Source: Candidatus Saccharimonadota bacterium (GTDB taxonomy: Bacteria > Patescibacteriota > Saccharimonadia > Saccharimonadales > Saccharimonadaceae). Taken from it: DNA of 64,000 nt. The stretch spans positions 62,001 through 126,000 of the forward strand of contig JAQBRS010000003.1 in assembly GCA_028286395.1 (NCBI GenBank), read 5' to 3'. Below the pieces are notes generated by a model. The model did no database searches. It was not told the DNA's origin and saw only the letters and a list, made by a program, of their open reading frames with translations. Below, piece by piece: positions 1 to 7,477 of this stretch (position 1 is the stretch's first letter; each line of letters starts with the position of its first letter). The position numbers were made by a program, and so were the translations under genes.

Positions 1-1
1 G

Positions 2-97
2 CACGAAGAGTACATCTTACAAAATGCCGATGTTGATTTTGAGATCGACGCTGAAGATATGACATTCCTCGACGGCTTAACGGATACTGAAGAATAA
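2..97 (+). CDS. C-terminal end of an upstream protein (partial)
   Basis: An open frame enters from the left edge and stops at TAA 95-97, giving 31 residues. The tail is strongly acidic (DVDFEIDAEDM, then TDTEE) with no recognisable domain. It is followed 22 nt later by a terminator hairpin, which supports this being a genuine gene end. Function cannot be assigned from this fragment. Confidence 0.6.
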   Translation, partial: HEEYILQNADVDFEIDAEDMTFLDGLTDTEE

Positions 98-119
98 AAC
101 GTTAATCTTTATACAAAGG

Positions 120-141
120 GTCTCCGTTATGGAGGCTTTTT
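120..141 (+). terminator. Intrinsic terminator after the partial gene
   Basis: A 6-bp stem (GTCTCC 120-125 with GGAGGC 131-136) with a 5-nt loop is followed by TTTTT 137-141. It closes the upstream gene just before the promoter of the VIT gene. Confidence 0.6.
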
Positions 142-157
142 GGTATGATTGAATGAG

Positions 158-865
158 ATGACAAGCGAACTTATAAGTCCCCATGAAGAAAAACACAGAT
201 CACACCGTTCGCCGTGGCTTCGCGCTGCAGTGCTTGGTGTTAACGACGGTATTGTTTCAACCTCAAGTCTGATGCTCGGTGTACTTGCTGCTTCCGCAAA
301 CCAAACGGCTATATTAACGGCCGGAATCGCAGGTCTTGTTGCAGGGGCTATTTCTATGGGCGTTGGCGAATACGTGTCCGTTAGCTCACAGAAAGATTCA
401 GAGAAAGCAGATATAGCGATTGAGGAACGATCACTTGCGATGCACCCGGAAGAAGAGTTGGCGGAACTTGCATTAATCTATGAACGTCGCGGCGTTGAAA
501 AAGAGCTGGCGCTAACGGTCGCAAAACAACTGCAGGCACACGATGCCGTCGACGCTCATGCGAAAGATGAACTTAATATTAACCAAGCCGTACTCGCTAA
601 TCCAATCCAAGCTGCAATTGCTTCAATTGCAGCATTTTCTTTAGGGGCCATCGTTCCTATTATTGCGACGCTCCTTCCGACAGGTTCGAATAGGGTATAT
701 ATGATCGTTGGATTCTCGATCGTCGGATTGGCAATTTCTGGCACAGTTGGCGCATATATTGGTGGGGGAAATCGACTTACCGCATCTCTACGGGTACTTA
801 TTGGCGGTATTATCGGTATGGCAATTACGTACGGTATCGGGCTTTTGATTGGACATGCGATTTAG
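158..865 (+). CDS. VIT family Fe2+/Mn2+ transporter
   Basis: A 235-residue membrane protein of the VIT1/CCC1 family, which moves ferrous iron or manganese across a membrane. Near the N-terminus is the family signature GVNDGIVSTSSLMLGV, then AISMGVGEYVSVSSQ followed by an acidic cytoplasmic stretch (EKADIAIEE, HPEEELAELAL) that binds metal in the family. Three further hydrophobic segments close the protein. I chose ATG 158 because a TATGAT -10 box at 144-149 ends 8 nt before it, the spacing of a leaderless mRNA; TTG 149 would be an alternative 3 codons upstream. It overlaps the next gene by one base, so the two are probably co-transcribed. Confidence 0.88.
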   Translation: MTSELISPHEEKHRSHRSPWLRAAVLGVNDGIVSTSSLMLGVLAASANQTAILTAGIAGLVAGAISMGVGEYVSVSSQKDSEKADIAIEERSLAMHPEEELAELALIYERRGVEKELALTVAKQLQAHDAVDAHAKDELNINQAVLANPIQAAIASIAAFSLGAIVPIIATLLPTGSNRVYMIVGFSIVGLAISGTVGAYIGGGNRLTASLRVLIGGIIGMAITYGIGLLIGHAI

Positions 866-1230
866 TGGATAGCGCCAAAAAACTAGCAAAAAAGACCTAT
901 GCCGGTCTTGATGGTATTTTCTCTGATAAAGAAGCGTGGATGCTGTTTCGACTGGCTGCTTTTGTCGAGACTTTTGGCTGGACGTGTTTAATTTTCGCAA
1001 TCATTGCCATTAAGCTCAATTGGCCATACGCCGATACCTACATCGCCATAGGAGGGAGTATTCACGGCATCTTATATTTGTTCTACGTCTTTATCGTGAT
1101 TTTTGCACATCGATCACTCAAGTGGAGCCCATGGCGATTCGCCTTTGCTGAACTTATTAGTGTCGTTCCTTATGGAGCACTAGGATTTGAATTGTGGGTT
1201 TCGCATCGTCGCAATCATGGTAAAGTCTAA
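865..1230 (+). CDS. DUF3817 family membrane protein
   Basis: A 121-residue protein with about three membrane segments and the DUF3817 pattern: FRLAAFVETFGWTCL near residue 30, a middle GGSIHGILYLFYVF segment, and a final segment with SVVPYGALGFELWV. Start is GTG 865, whose first base is the last base of the VIT stop codon, so translation is likely coupled. The biochemical role of DUF3817 is unknown. The final 8 residues are basic (SHRRNHGKV). Confidence 0.75.
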   Translation: MDSAKKLAKKTYAGLDGIFSDKEAWMLFRLAAFVETFGWTCLIFAIIAIKLNWPYADTYIAIGGSIHGILYLFYVFIVIFAHRSLKWSPWRFAFAELISVVPYGALGFELWVSHRRNHGKV

Positions 1231-1231
1231 G

Positions 1232-1642
1232 TTATTGAACTTGGAACGTGCCCGCGACTTCGTCGTGCATATGGTCATGAAATTTGAAACTTCCTGTTTG
1301 AATAAGCGTAATGGTAAATTCTTGATTGCCAAGTAATTCGCGTTCTTCAACACCATCATAAGGAGTGTGCATTTCGTGAACACCAAAAGCCATCATACGA
1401 TCAACGTCATCAAGATTCTTAATCGTGAGCGTGTCACACTTTGACGCAACCGTATTTTCTGGCGATACGACAGCATCCTTAATAGTGACGAGATGACTGG
1501 CATAATGAGGAGAGCATCCTTGATGCAGACTTACGTATTGCTGGTCATTATATGCATTCACACCAACGATTGATCCGTAGGTTGCCGCACCACCAAGCAC
1601 GATGACTAAAAGAGTGATTCCTACCGTTTTTATGCGACTCAT
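1232..1642 (-). CDS. Membrane-anchored cupredoxin-like protein
   Basis: A 136-residue protein with an uncleaved signal/anchor at residues 6-30 and an extracytoplasmic domain of the cupredoxin type (SKCDTLTIKNLD, then FTITLIQTGSFKFHDHMHDEVAGTFQV). The histidine-rich HDHMHDE motif near the C-terminus sits where type-1 copper ligands lie, but the classic C-x-H-x-M order is not clean, so metal binding is inferred. Reverse-strand box TGGTATAAT ends 7 nt before ATG 1642, consistent with a leaderless mRNA. Its stop lies 1 nt from the stop of the DUF3817 gene on the other strand. Confidence 0.7.
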   Translation of the reverse strand: MSRIKTVGITLLVIVLGGAATYGSIVGVNAYNDQQYVSLHQGCSPHYASHLVTIKDAVVSPENTVASKCDTLTIKNLDDVDRMMAFGVHEMHTPYDGVEERELLGNQEFTITLIQTGSFKFHDHMHDEVAGTFQVQ

Positions 1643-1755
1643 TGAGGCGATTATACCACGGAAGCATAAGGAGATTGATTCTAAAACGAAATATTCTCAG
1701 TATCACTTCAGGAAAATTCCAGCGTCCTTACTGCATCTTCGTATATCGTGTGTAA

Positions 1756-2715
1756 GTGCCCACAGTATATTCGACCTATCGACCGACTCCGCCGAAACAA
1801 AAAAAGCGAAAAACAAAAGCTCTGTTGTTCGGCTTACTTGTGACCGCCATTATTCTCATTACTGTCATTATTATTAATAAACCAGAGACAACGCAAGCAA
1901 CAACCGAAGTAACTCCCGTCGCCACAACGACCACAACACCAATCACCAAGCAAGTCCAAACCCCGACACAATCAACGCAACTCGAAAGTGCCTGGAAGGG
2001 CGTCATTGACGCCCAATCTGGAAACATAGCTATCGCTGTCTATAACAGTAAAACGGGTAAGACGGCGCAATATTCGAATACAACTAGCGCATTTGATAGC
2101 GCAAGTATCGTCAAAGTATCGATCGCCGAAGCCCTCCTTGCCCAAGCCCAAGCAAGCGGAACCACGCTTTCCGATACGACGCTTGCAAATATGGCACCAA
2201 TGTTAGAAATAAGTGACAATGCCACTGCTTCAACGCTATGGGGCCAAGCAGGTGGCGCAGCAGCTATGAACAGCTATTTTGCCTCGATAGGCGCGTCATC
2301 GACAACGGCTGGAACAAATGGACTATGGGGACTCACCCAAACAACCGCAGTCGATCAACTTGCGATCTTGAACGCATTTGCCTATCCAGGACTGACGCTA
2401 ACGAGTGACTCTGCGACAACCCTTAATGGTTTCCTTGATAAAGTCGAAACGGATCAAGCATGGGGAGTAAGCGCAGGACTTCCGTCGGACGGAAACTTCG
2501 AATTAAAAAATGGCTGGCTTGAAGATTCTGAAACTAACGATGCCTATGCGGATACCGACGACTGGACAGTAAACAGCATCGGCCACATCTGGTACGGTAA
2601 TGCCGACTACACGATCGCAGTGCTCACGAATGGACAACCGACCGAACAATACGGCATCGACACAATAGAAAGTCTATCGACTGCGACATGGAATATTCTC
2701 AGTGGCGATTCGTAG
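1756..2715 (+). CDS. Beta-lactamase-fold serine hydrolase, membrane anchored
   Basis: A 319-residue protein with a basic N-terminus, a single membrane anchor (about 25-45), a Thr-rich linker, then a class A beta-lactamase/transpeptidase fold. The active-site motifs are present in order: SIVK (SxxK), SDN in ISDNATAS, and KNG in ELKNGWL in place of KTG. It is likely a surface penicillin-interacting enzyme or peptidoglycan hydrolase rather than a resistance enzyme. Start is GTG 1756; a weak TATATC box (1742-1747) lies 8 nt before it. No Shine-Dalgarno site is visible. Confidence 0.8.
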   Translation: MPTVYSTYRPTPPKQKKRKTKALLFGLLVTAIILITVIIINKPETTQATTEVTPVATTTTTPITKQVQTPTQSTQLESAWKGVIDAQSGNIAIAVYNSKTGKTAQYSNTTSAFDSASIVKVSIAEALLAQAQASGTTLSDTTLANMAPMLEISDNATASTLWGQAGGAAAMNSYFASIGASSTTAGTNGLWGLTQTTAVDQLAILNAFAYPGLTLTSDSATTLNGFLDKVETDQAWGVSAGLPSDGNFELKNGWLEDSETNDAYADTDDWTVNSIGHIWYGNADYTIAVLTNGQPTEQYGIDTIESLSTATWNILSGDS

Positions 2716-2731
2716 CAGCCGTTAAAATGAA

Positions 2732-3283
2732 CTAAGCCGTTTGAGTTCGATCGGGCTTCTTGGTAATTTTGAAGCCCTCTTTCTTGACCTTTTTATACTC
2801 TCGCCAGATGAGCGCGAGAATCAATAGGTCAAGGATCGTCAAAGCAATAACGAAGACTGAACCGGCACCAAAAACGATGTCATAAAGCTGGTAGAGCGTC
2901 AGCGCTCCGAGTGCAATCAGTGAAAACGGATACGCCCACAGTTTGTTTCGAAGGATGCCAATCACAGAAATAAGCTTAATTGCTGCGTGAACAAGCAGGT
3001 AGATAATAAAGAAAAGCCGCGCACTATTCGTAAACTGATGTGATGCATGAATGAGGAAGTTCGATACGAAATCGTCAGGATCGTGCGCAAGTTCGCGGTG
3101 CGTCGCAAGCACGACCAACCCTTGAAGGCGGAGTGGACTCAAGAAAATAAGTGCGATTGCCGTGACAAGCTCAATAAGGCCGTCGATACCTTTAATCAAA
3201 ATACCGTATTCGAATATCTTATCGAAGAGGTTCCTCGGCTCAAACCACGAAGCTTGCTTGTTTGGCTTTATTTCTTTTTCCAT
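2732..3283 (-). CDS. DUF2127 family membrane protein
   Basis: A 183-residue protein with four hydrophobic segments (about 28-48, 86-108, 116-135, 140-158) and the DUF2127 pattern GILIKGIDGLIELV near the N-terminus and NKLWAYPFSLIALG further on. Both ends are basic and cytoplasmic. A TATAAT box ends 8 nt before ATG 3283 on the minus strand, so the mRNA is probably leaderless. The promoter is interleaved with that of the divergent ASCH gene. Function of the family is unknown. Confidence 0.78.
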   Translation of the reverse strand: MEKEIKPNKQASWFEPRNLFDKIFEYGILIKGIDGLIELVTAIALIFLSPLRLQGLVVLATHRELAHDPDDFVSNFLIHASHQFTNSARLFFIIYLLVHAAIKLISVIGILRNKLWAYPFSLIALGALTLYQLYDIVFGAGSVFVIALTILDLLILALIWREYKKVKKEGFKITKKPDRTQTA

Positions 3284-3320
3284 TACTCTTTATTATACGG
3301 TCATTTGGTATAATTGTTGC

Positions 3321-3683
3321 ATGGAAGAAATTGGAATCGAATCAACACTTGTTGAGGCTATCAGGAACGGTGACAAAACAATCGAGGCACGTCTGGGAAA
3401 ACCTCGCTTTCTTCGTATCCAAGAAGATGACATGTTAAGTATTCGTGAAGACTTTTGGTATGAAGGGAAAATCCTCGAATCATTGTCACACGCAGTACAA
3501 GTAAAGGTCACTCAAGTGCTGTACTTCGAATCCTTCAAGGAAATGCTCAATGCGATCGATTTTCAAGCCGCGATCCCAAACGCAAAGACTGCAGACGAAG
3601 CTTTAAAAACGTACAGACAATACTACGGCCCGGAAGACGAACGAGAATTCGGTGTCGTCGCGTTTACTTTTGAACTTGTCTAG
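3321..3683 (+). CDS. ASCH domain protein
   Basis: A 120-residue protein with the ASCH fold, an RNA/nucleoside-binding beta-barrel related to PUA. Recognisable pieces are the start DKTIEARLGKPRF, the loop GDxxxIR-like DDMLSIRED, and the end YYGPEDEREFGVVAFTFEL. The open frame runs upstream to 3162, but ATG 3321 is the start: GGTATAAT at 3307-3314 ends 6 nt before it and no ribosome site lies further up. The 3' end overlaps the convergent PAP2 gene by 20 nt. Possible roles are RNA modification or N4-acetylcytidine hydrolysis, not decidable here. Confidence 0.78.
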   Translation: MEEIGIESTLVEAIRNGDKTIEARLGKPRFLRIQEDDMLSIREDFWYEGKILESLSHAVQVKVTQVLYFESFKEMLNAIDFQAAIPNAKTADEALKTYRQYYGPEDEREFGVVAFTFELV

Positions 3684-4371
3684 ACTTCGTTTTAAGACGA
3701 TCATTCTTGTGATACTCATACGAAGCAGCCTTCGTAATCAACAGAACGATAGCAATCCAAACGACGCTCACGCTCCAGCCGGCGACGATGTCGGTGGGGT
3801 AGTGAACGCCCAGGTATAACCGTGAGAACCCAATGGATAGAATCAAAATCGCACCCAGCACGATCGAAATAATTCGCCACTTCGTCTTCCATAGAATGGC
3901 GACGATACAAAGGATGAGCGCACTTGTTAACATTGCGTGTCCGCTTGGAAACGAATACCCAGTTTCGGTAATGAGTGATTGCCAAAAGGCTGGTCGATCA
4001 CGATGAAATAATAGCTTTAAAATAAAGTTCGCAACCGCTGCACCACCGACGCCAAAGAACACTAACATCGCATGACGGCGATGTTTTTTATATAAAAGAA
4101 GTGCGAGCAATAGGATAGTGATAGGTAAAATAACTTCAACATTTCCAATTGTCGTCAGATCGAAGAAAATCCAGTTCAGGGTAGGATTTGCTTGTGAGTG
4201 AATCCAACTGAGAATGGTAGTGTCTAATCCAATTGGTTGCCGCTCGGCAATTTCGCCCGCAATACGAAAAAAGATAATGATTGGCGTCCAAAACAAAAGG
4301 AGAGCGACAATCAATTGTGATGTTTTATATTTTTTAAAAAATGATTTCAGTGAAGTTTTTGTGTTGTTCAT
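3664..4371 (-). CDS. PAP2 superfamily lipid phosphatase
   Basis: A 235-residue membrane phosphatase with six hydrophobic segments and all three PAP2 motifs: KLLFHRDRP, PSGH in YSFPSGHAM, and SRLYLGVHYPTD. The family dephosphorylates lipid pyrophosphates such as undecaprenyl diphosphate or phosphatidic acid on the outer membrane face. TGCTATACT lies 9 nt upstream of ATG 4371 on the minus strand, a leaderless arrangement. Its last 20 nt overlap the end of the ASCH gene. Confidence 0.88.
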   Translation of the reverse strand: MNNTKTSLKSFFKKYKTSQLIVALLLFWTPIIIFFRIAGEIAERQPIGLDTTILSWIHSQANPTLNWIFFDLTTIGNVEVILPITILLLALLLYKKHRRHAMLVFFGVGGAAVANFILKLLFHRDRPAFWQSLITETGYSFPSGHAMLTSALILCIVAILWKTKWRIISIVLGAILILSIGFSRLYLGVHYPTDIVAGWSVSVVWIAIVLLITKAASYEYHKNDRLKTKSRQVQK

Positions 4372-4488
4372 TGTAGCTTTAGTATAGCAAGAAAACTACC
4401 GTGACGGAGATGCGAGATTAGGAAAACACGCCGATGAGGCGCATAATGGAGACATATACGTACCGTGCATCGAAACGAAAGGTTTTAC

Positions 4489-4548
4489 ATGTCAAAAGGG
4501 AAAGATCGTAAAAAGGAACTCAAAAAGCCTAAAAAGGTTGTTGCATAA
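4489..4548 (+). CDS. 19-residue lysine-rich peptide
   Basis: A very short frame encodes MSKGKDRKKELKKPKK plus VVA. It has a Shine-Dalgarno-like GAAAGG 6 nt before ATG 4489 and its TAA stop overlaps the ATG of the next gene (TAATG), so translation is coupled. Tiny Lys-rich proteins of this kind (start MxKGxxRxxxExKKPKK) are annotated in many bacteria without a known function. That resemblance is from memory and untested here. Confidence 0.5.
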   Translation: MSKGKDRKKELKKPKKVVA

Positions 4549-4787
4549 TGGCTAAATCTTTAAGCGCACAACGTTTTCTTGACTCTGCGGAAGCAAAAGA
4601 AATTCGCGACATTCTAAAAGAAATGATGACTGACCCCGAGTTCAACACGAAGTCTATGTACTCGCCAACTGCTGGCGGTGATGTCCTCTTTGTTGATAAG
4701 CACATGGAATATTTAAGTCAGCACACGACACTCAACGTAAACCACTACTTGTCGAACCTTCGACTTATGACACGCGTTCGTAGCTAG
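4548..4787 (+). CDS. 79-residue protein of unknown function
   Basis: A soluble, mixed-charge protein without a domain I recognise. It has a helical first half (AQRFLDSAEAKEIRDILKEMM) split by a Pro, then a short GGDVLFVDKHMEYLSQ segment. It is translationally coupled to the 19-residue Lys-rich peptide through a TAATG overlap, so the pair is one expression unit. A hairpin at 4809-4842 (TAGGCGC/GCGCCTA) follows and may end the transcript. Confidence 0.6.
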   Translation: MAKSLSAQRFLDSAEAKEIRDILKEMMTDPEFNTKSMYSPTAGGDVLFVDKHMEYLSQHTTLNVNHYLSNLRLMTRVRS

Positions 4788-4894
4788 GTTTTTATTCTCC
4801 ATATCATCTAGGCGCTACACTGGCGCTTATTTGTTGCGCCTATACTCCTTTGATGAAATTGGATTATAATAAGTGAGTAATGTAAGGAGTAAAT

Positions 4895-5140
4895 ATGCCA
4901 TACAACAATACGAACGAGTTACCAACGAGTGTAAAAAATGTTCTTCCTGAGCATGCTCAAGATATATATAAAGAAGCCTTCAATAGTGCCTACGACGAAT
5001 ATTCATCTCCTTCCAAACGTCGTGGCAATGAAGGTCAAGAAGAAACTGCTCATAAAGTTGCATGGGCTGCCGTAAAGTCTAAGTACGAAAAAGGCGCCGA
5101 TGAGAAGTGGCACCCTAAAGAATCCGGTGGTCATCAATGA
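4895..5140 (+). CDS. chaB: ChaB family protein
   Basis: An 81-residue protein matching ChaB: it starts MPYNNTNELPTSVKNVLP, continues HAQDIYKEAFNSAYDEY, and has the C-terminal HKVAWAAVKSKYEKG and KWHPK blocks. E. coli ChaB was named as a regulator of the ChaA cation exchanger, but its role in other bacteria is not settled and no chaA is present here. It has an AAGGAG ribosome site 7 nt before ATG 4895 and a TATAAT box at about 4865. Its TGA overlaps the next ATG. Confidence 0.88.
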   Translation: MPYNNTNELPTSVKNVLPEHAQDIYKEAFNSAYDEYSSPSKRRGNEGQEETAHKVAWAAVKSKYEKGADEKWHPKESGGHQ

Positions 5141-5466
5141 GATCAATTAAGTTACTTCACGACGCAGCAAGTAAAGAGCGTCAGAAATCTGAAGACCTCA
5201 GGAACGAAGCTGCTAAAAATCGCTTGAAAGCACAAGAAACGATGGAGGATCAGCCTCTTTCTCTTCAATATACGAATGAGGCACAAAAGAATGAAGAGAA
5301 AGCGGCGCAGCACGACAACGTTGCAATGAACCTTGAAAACGAGGCGACAGCGCTCGAATCGAAAGCACTTGAACTAAATCGTCAAAAAAATGACATTCAA
5401 GCGTCGAGCCAAGCTGAAATCGTAAAACTCGATAAGGAAGAAAAATCTTTGCGAGGCGAGATCTAG
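5137..5466 (+). CDS. Coiled-coil protein of unknown function
   Basis: A 109-residue, almost wholly helical and charged protein. Runs of E, K, Q and A with regular Leu suggest a continuous coiled coil from about residue 5 to 105. There is no signal peptide or membrane segment. ATGA overlap with chaB indicates coupled translation, so it is probably a partner or stress protein expressed with ChaB. No family recognised. Confidence 0.62.
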   Translation: MRSIKLLHDAASKERQKSEDLRNEAAKNRLKAQETMEDQPLSLQYTNEAQKNEEKAAQHDNVAMNLENEATALESKALELNRQKNDIQASSQAEIVKLDKEEKSLRGEI

Positions 5467-5515
5467 CATTTTTTTGCTATACTACATACAAACATAAGCA
5501 CCAAGGAGCCTGCTT

Positions 5516-5617
5516 TTGAGAAAACATTCACGTCTAGGGAAAGACTTAGTGATTGCTGACGTAGCCAGCTTTTTTCCTATTTCTAATCTCAAGACAATAA
5601 GTGGAGTTTCTTTCTAA
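5516..5617 (+). CDS. 33-residue upstream peptide coupled to the next gene
   Basis: A short TTG-started frame (MRKHSRLGKDL...) has a good AAGGAG site 7 nt upstream, a TGCTATACT promoter box at 5475-5483, and a TAA stop overlapping the next ATG (TAATG). It may be a leader peptide that governs translation of the downstream tail-anchored protein, or a genuine microprotein. There is no homology I recognise. Confidence 0.4.
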   Translation: MRKHSRLGKDLVIADVASFFPISNLKTISGVSF

Positions 5618-6117
5618 TGCCTTCTTCTCCAATCGTTCCACCTACTGCATCGAATCAGCCTATCAGCCCCGAGGATGATGCAACGCTTCAAGCGATTGAA
5701 GCGCTTGAAGCACGGACAGTCGATCCGGACCCAGAACCGTACACGCCTTCAGCGTCGCGTCGGCCAGCTCCAGCTATCACCCCCAAGCCCGTCGTTGCCC
5801 CGATACCTGTCGCGCCAAAGGTAATGGAACCTGTCTTAGCTAAAGCCGCCGTCGCTGCTACCACGGTCATCTCAGCACCCCCCGAAACCCCTGCTGCTCC
5901 ACAACCGGTAAAGCCTTCCGTTCCCAAGACACCAGCAATTGAAATCGCCGAAGAACTCGCCAATGCTCCAGCAACATCACCCGAAGACGCGCCGTTCCAA
6001 CCGTTTCCGAAACGAAAACCTTCAAAAAAGTCTCTCCTTGCTATTGTCGGGGTTATCGTCATTATCGGACTAATTATTGGTGGCTACTTTGGCTGGCAAT
6101 CACTCCATAGTTCCTAG
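5617..6117 (+). CDS. Pro/Ala-rich tail-anchored membrane protein
   Basis: A 166-residue protein. Residues 1-125 are low-complexity, Pro/Ala/Thr/Glu-rich and probably disordered; then comes a basic patch (FPKRKPSKKS) and one membrane helix (about 140-160, LLAIVGVIVIIGLIIGGYFG) with only a few residues after it. This suggests a cytoplasmic disordered region anchored by its tail. No catalytic motif is seen. Translation is probably coupled to the 33-residue frame upstream. Confidence 0.65.
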   Translation: MPSSPIVPPTASNQPISPEDDATLQAIEALEARTVDPDPEPYTPSASRRPAPAITPKPVVAPIPVAPKVMEPVLAKAAVAATTVISAPPETPAAPQPVKPSVPKTPAIEIAEELANAPATSPEDAPFQPFPKRKPSKKSLLAIVGVIVIIGLIIGGYFGWQSLHSS

Positions 6118-6151
6118 CTCATAACGACACATCTTTGCTATACTGTCATAT

Positions 6152-6727
6152 ATGAAACCCCTGACTTCTCTCGCGCCCCACGTCATCATAATGGTTGGTA
6201 TTCCTGGATCTGGTAAGACAACGTTTGCCGAACATTTCGCAAAAACGTTTCAAGCGCCCTACATCAATCCCAGTCGTCTCGCCGAGAAAATTGGACTCAG
6301 TGCGAATGCAGCAGAGAAGGTAACGCTCCTCTTATTCGAAGAGCTGCTCAAAACAAATCGTACGCTTATTTATGAAGGCTTAACCTTTACGAAAGCACAG
6401 CGATTTGAGCTAACGAAACATGTTACCAAGGCTGGATACAAAACTATCACGGTCTGGGTACAAACAGAGCCATACGAAGCGAAACGTCGTGCAACACGAA
6501 AACTAAACCCTTTGGCAATATCATCTGACGAATACGAAGATGCAGTGCGTCGATTCGAAAACCCAACTGCTGTTGAAAAACCCGTCGTTATTAGTGGGAA
6601 GCACACCTACGCGACACAGCTAAAAACCGTTCTAAAGCATCTTGCACGAAATGCGCCCGAAACGCAGGTACCGCCAGCGCCTCAACAACCAATCGTCCGC
6701 ACGGGACGTAACATTATCGTTAGGTAG
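6152..6727 (+). CDS. P-loop kinase-like ATPase (AAA_33/zeta-toxin type)
   Basis: A 191-residue P-loop protein with Walker A GIPGSGKTTF at about 17-26 and a kinase-like layout: RTLIYEGLTFTKAQRFEL as the second acid-containing strand, TVWVQTEPYEAKRRATRK as a lid with arginines. The fold groups with small-molecule or polynucleotide kinases (AAA_33, zeta-toxin-like); the substrate is unknown. No antitoxin accompanies it. TGCTATACT ends 7 nt before ATG 6152, so the mRNA is leaderless. The YgjP-like gene follows 6 nt after. Confidence 0.72.
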   Translation: MKPLTSLAPHVIIMVGIPGSGKTTFAEHFAKTFQAPYINPSRLAEKIGLSANAAEKVTLLLFEELLKTNRTLIYEGLTFTKAQRFELTKHVTKAGYKTITVWVQTEPYEAKRRATRKLNPLAISSDEYEDAVRRFENPTAVEKPVVISGKHTYATQLKTVLKHLARNAPETQVPPAPQQPIVRTGRNIIVR

Positions 6728-6733
6728 CTTACT

Positions 6734-7429
6734 ATGCCGATCATTCATGATGAAGAGTTTGGCAAAATCACAATCAGGCGAAGTGCTCGTGCCTCACAAG
6801 TACGCCTTAGAGTTGCGCCGGACGGAACCCTTCGTGCATCATTGCCACTCTACGCACCGTCTTTTCTCGTAAAGCGACTCATCAAATCGTCACGACAGGA
6901 ACTTCGTGACATGCTATCACAAGCGCAACCTCACACCGAATACACCGACGGTATGCGTATAGGGAAGAGCCACACCCTGATCGTTCGTCAAATCCCAGCA
7001 GGCATTGTGCAGACGAATCGCCGTGGGCAACAAATTATCATAAGCTTGCCCGAAGGAAAATCGCTCCAGGAGAGCGACGTCATCAGAGAAGTACGAGATG
7101 CTATCATTGCCGCCCTGAGGATTGAGGCAAAGAGCTATCTTCCAAAGCGACTCTCATTTCTTGCAGCAAAAGGTGGCTTTAGCTATAAGAAAGTTCGCTT
7201 TTCGCATGCCAGTGGCCGATGGGGAAGTTGCACCTCTGAAGGCACGATCAGCCTTAACATCGCACTAATGAAATTGCCATTTGAGCAAATTGATTACGTT
7301 ATCATCCATGAACTCGCCCACACCAAACATATGAACCACAGTCCTGAATTTTGGGAACAAGTTTCAGAGTGGGATCCGCACTACAAAGAGCATCGTCGCG
7401 CGTTGAAACAAGAAGCGCCAACTATCTAA
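6734..7429 (+). CDS. YgjP-type zinc metallopeptidase-like protein (DUF45)
   Basis: A 231-residue protein with the YgjP/DUF45 (M48-related) signature: RWGSCTSEGTISLNIALMKLP, then YVIIHELAHTKHMNHSPEFW. The HELAH zinc site and downstream His/Glu are intact. The N-terminal half carries the usual beta-rich DUF45 region (VRLRVAPDGTLRASLP). The start is 6 nt after the P-loop gene stop, so it is likely co-transcribed. Physiological substrate unknown. Confidence 0.85.
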   Translation: MPIIHDEEFGKITIRRSARASQVRLRVAPDGTLRASLPLYAPSFLVKRLIKSSRQELRDMLSQAQPHTEYTDGMRIGKSHTLIVRQIPAGIVQTNRRGQQIIISLPEGKSLQESDVIREVRDAIIAALRIEAKSYLPKRLSFLAAKGGFSYKKVRFSHASGRWGSCTSEGTISLNIALMKLPFEQIDYVIIHELAHTKHMNHSPEFWEQVSEWDPHYKEHRRALKQEAPTI

Positions 7430-7477
7430 TCCAGCACATATACAAAACGGTTATGCCTGCGCTATAATGACAGCAAT

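Noticed and set aside
6152-6727. Zeta-toxin of a toxin-antitoxin pair
   Set aside because: The P-loop fold fits, but there is no small antitoxin gene beside it and the neighbour is a YgjP-like protease.
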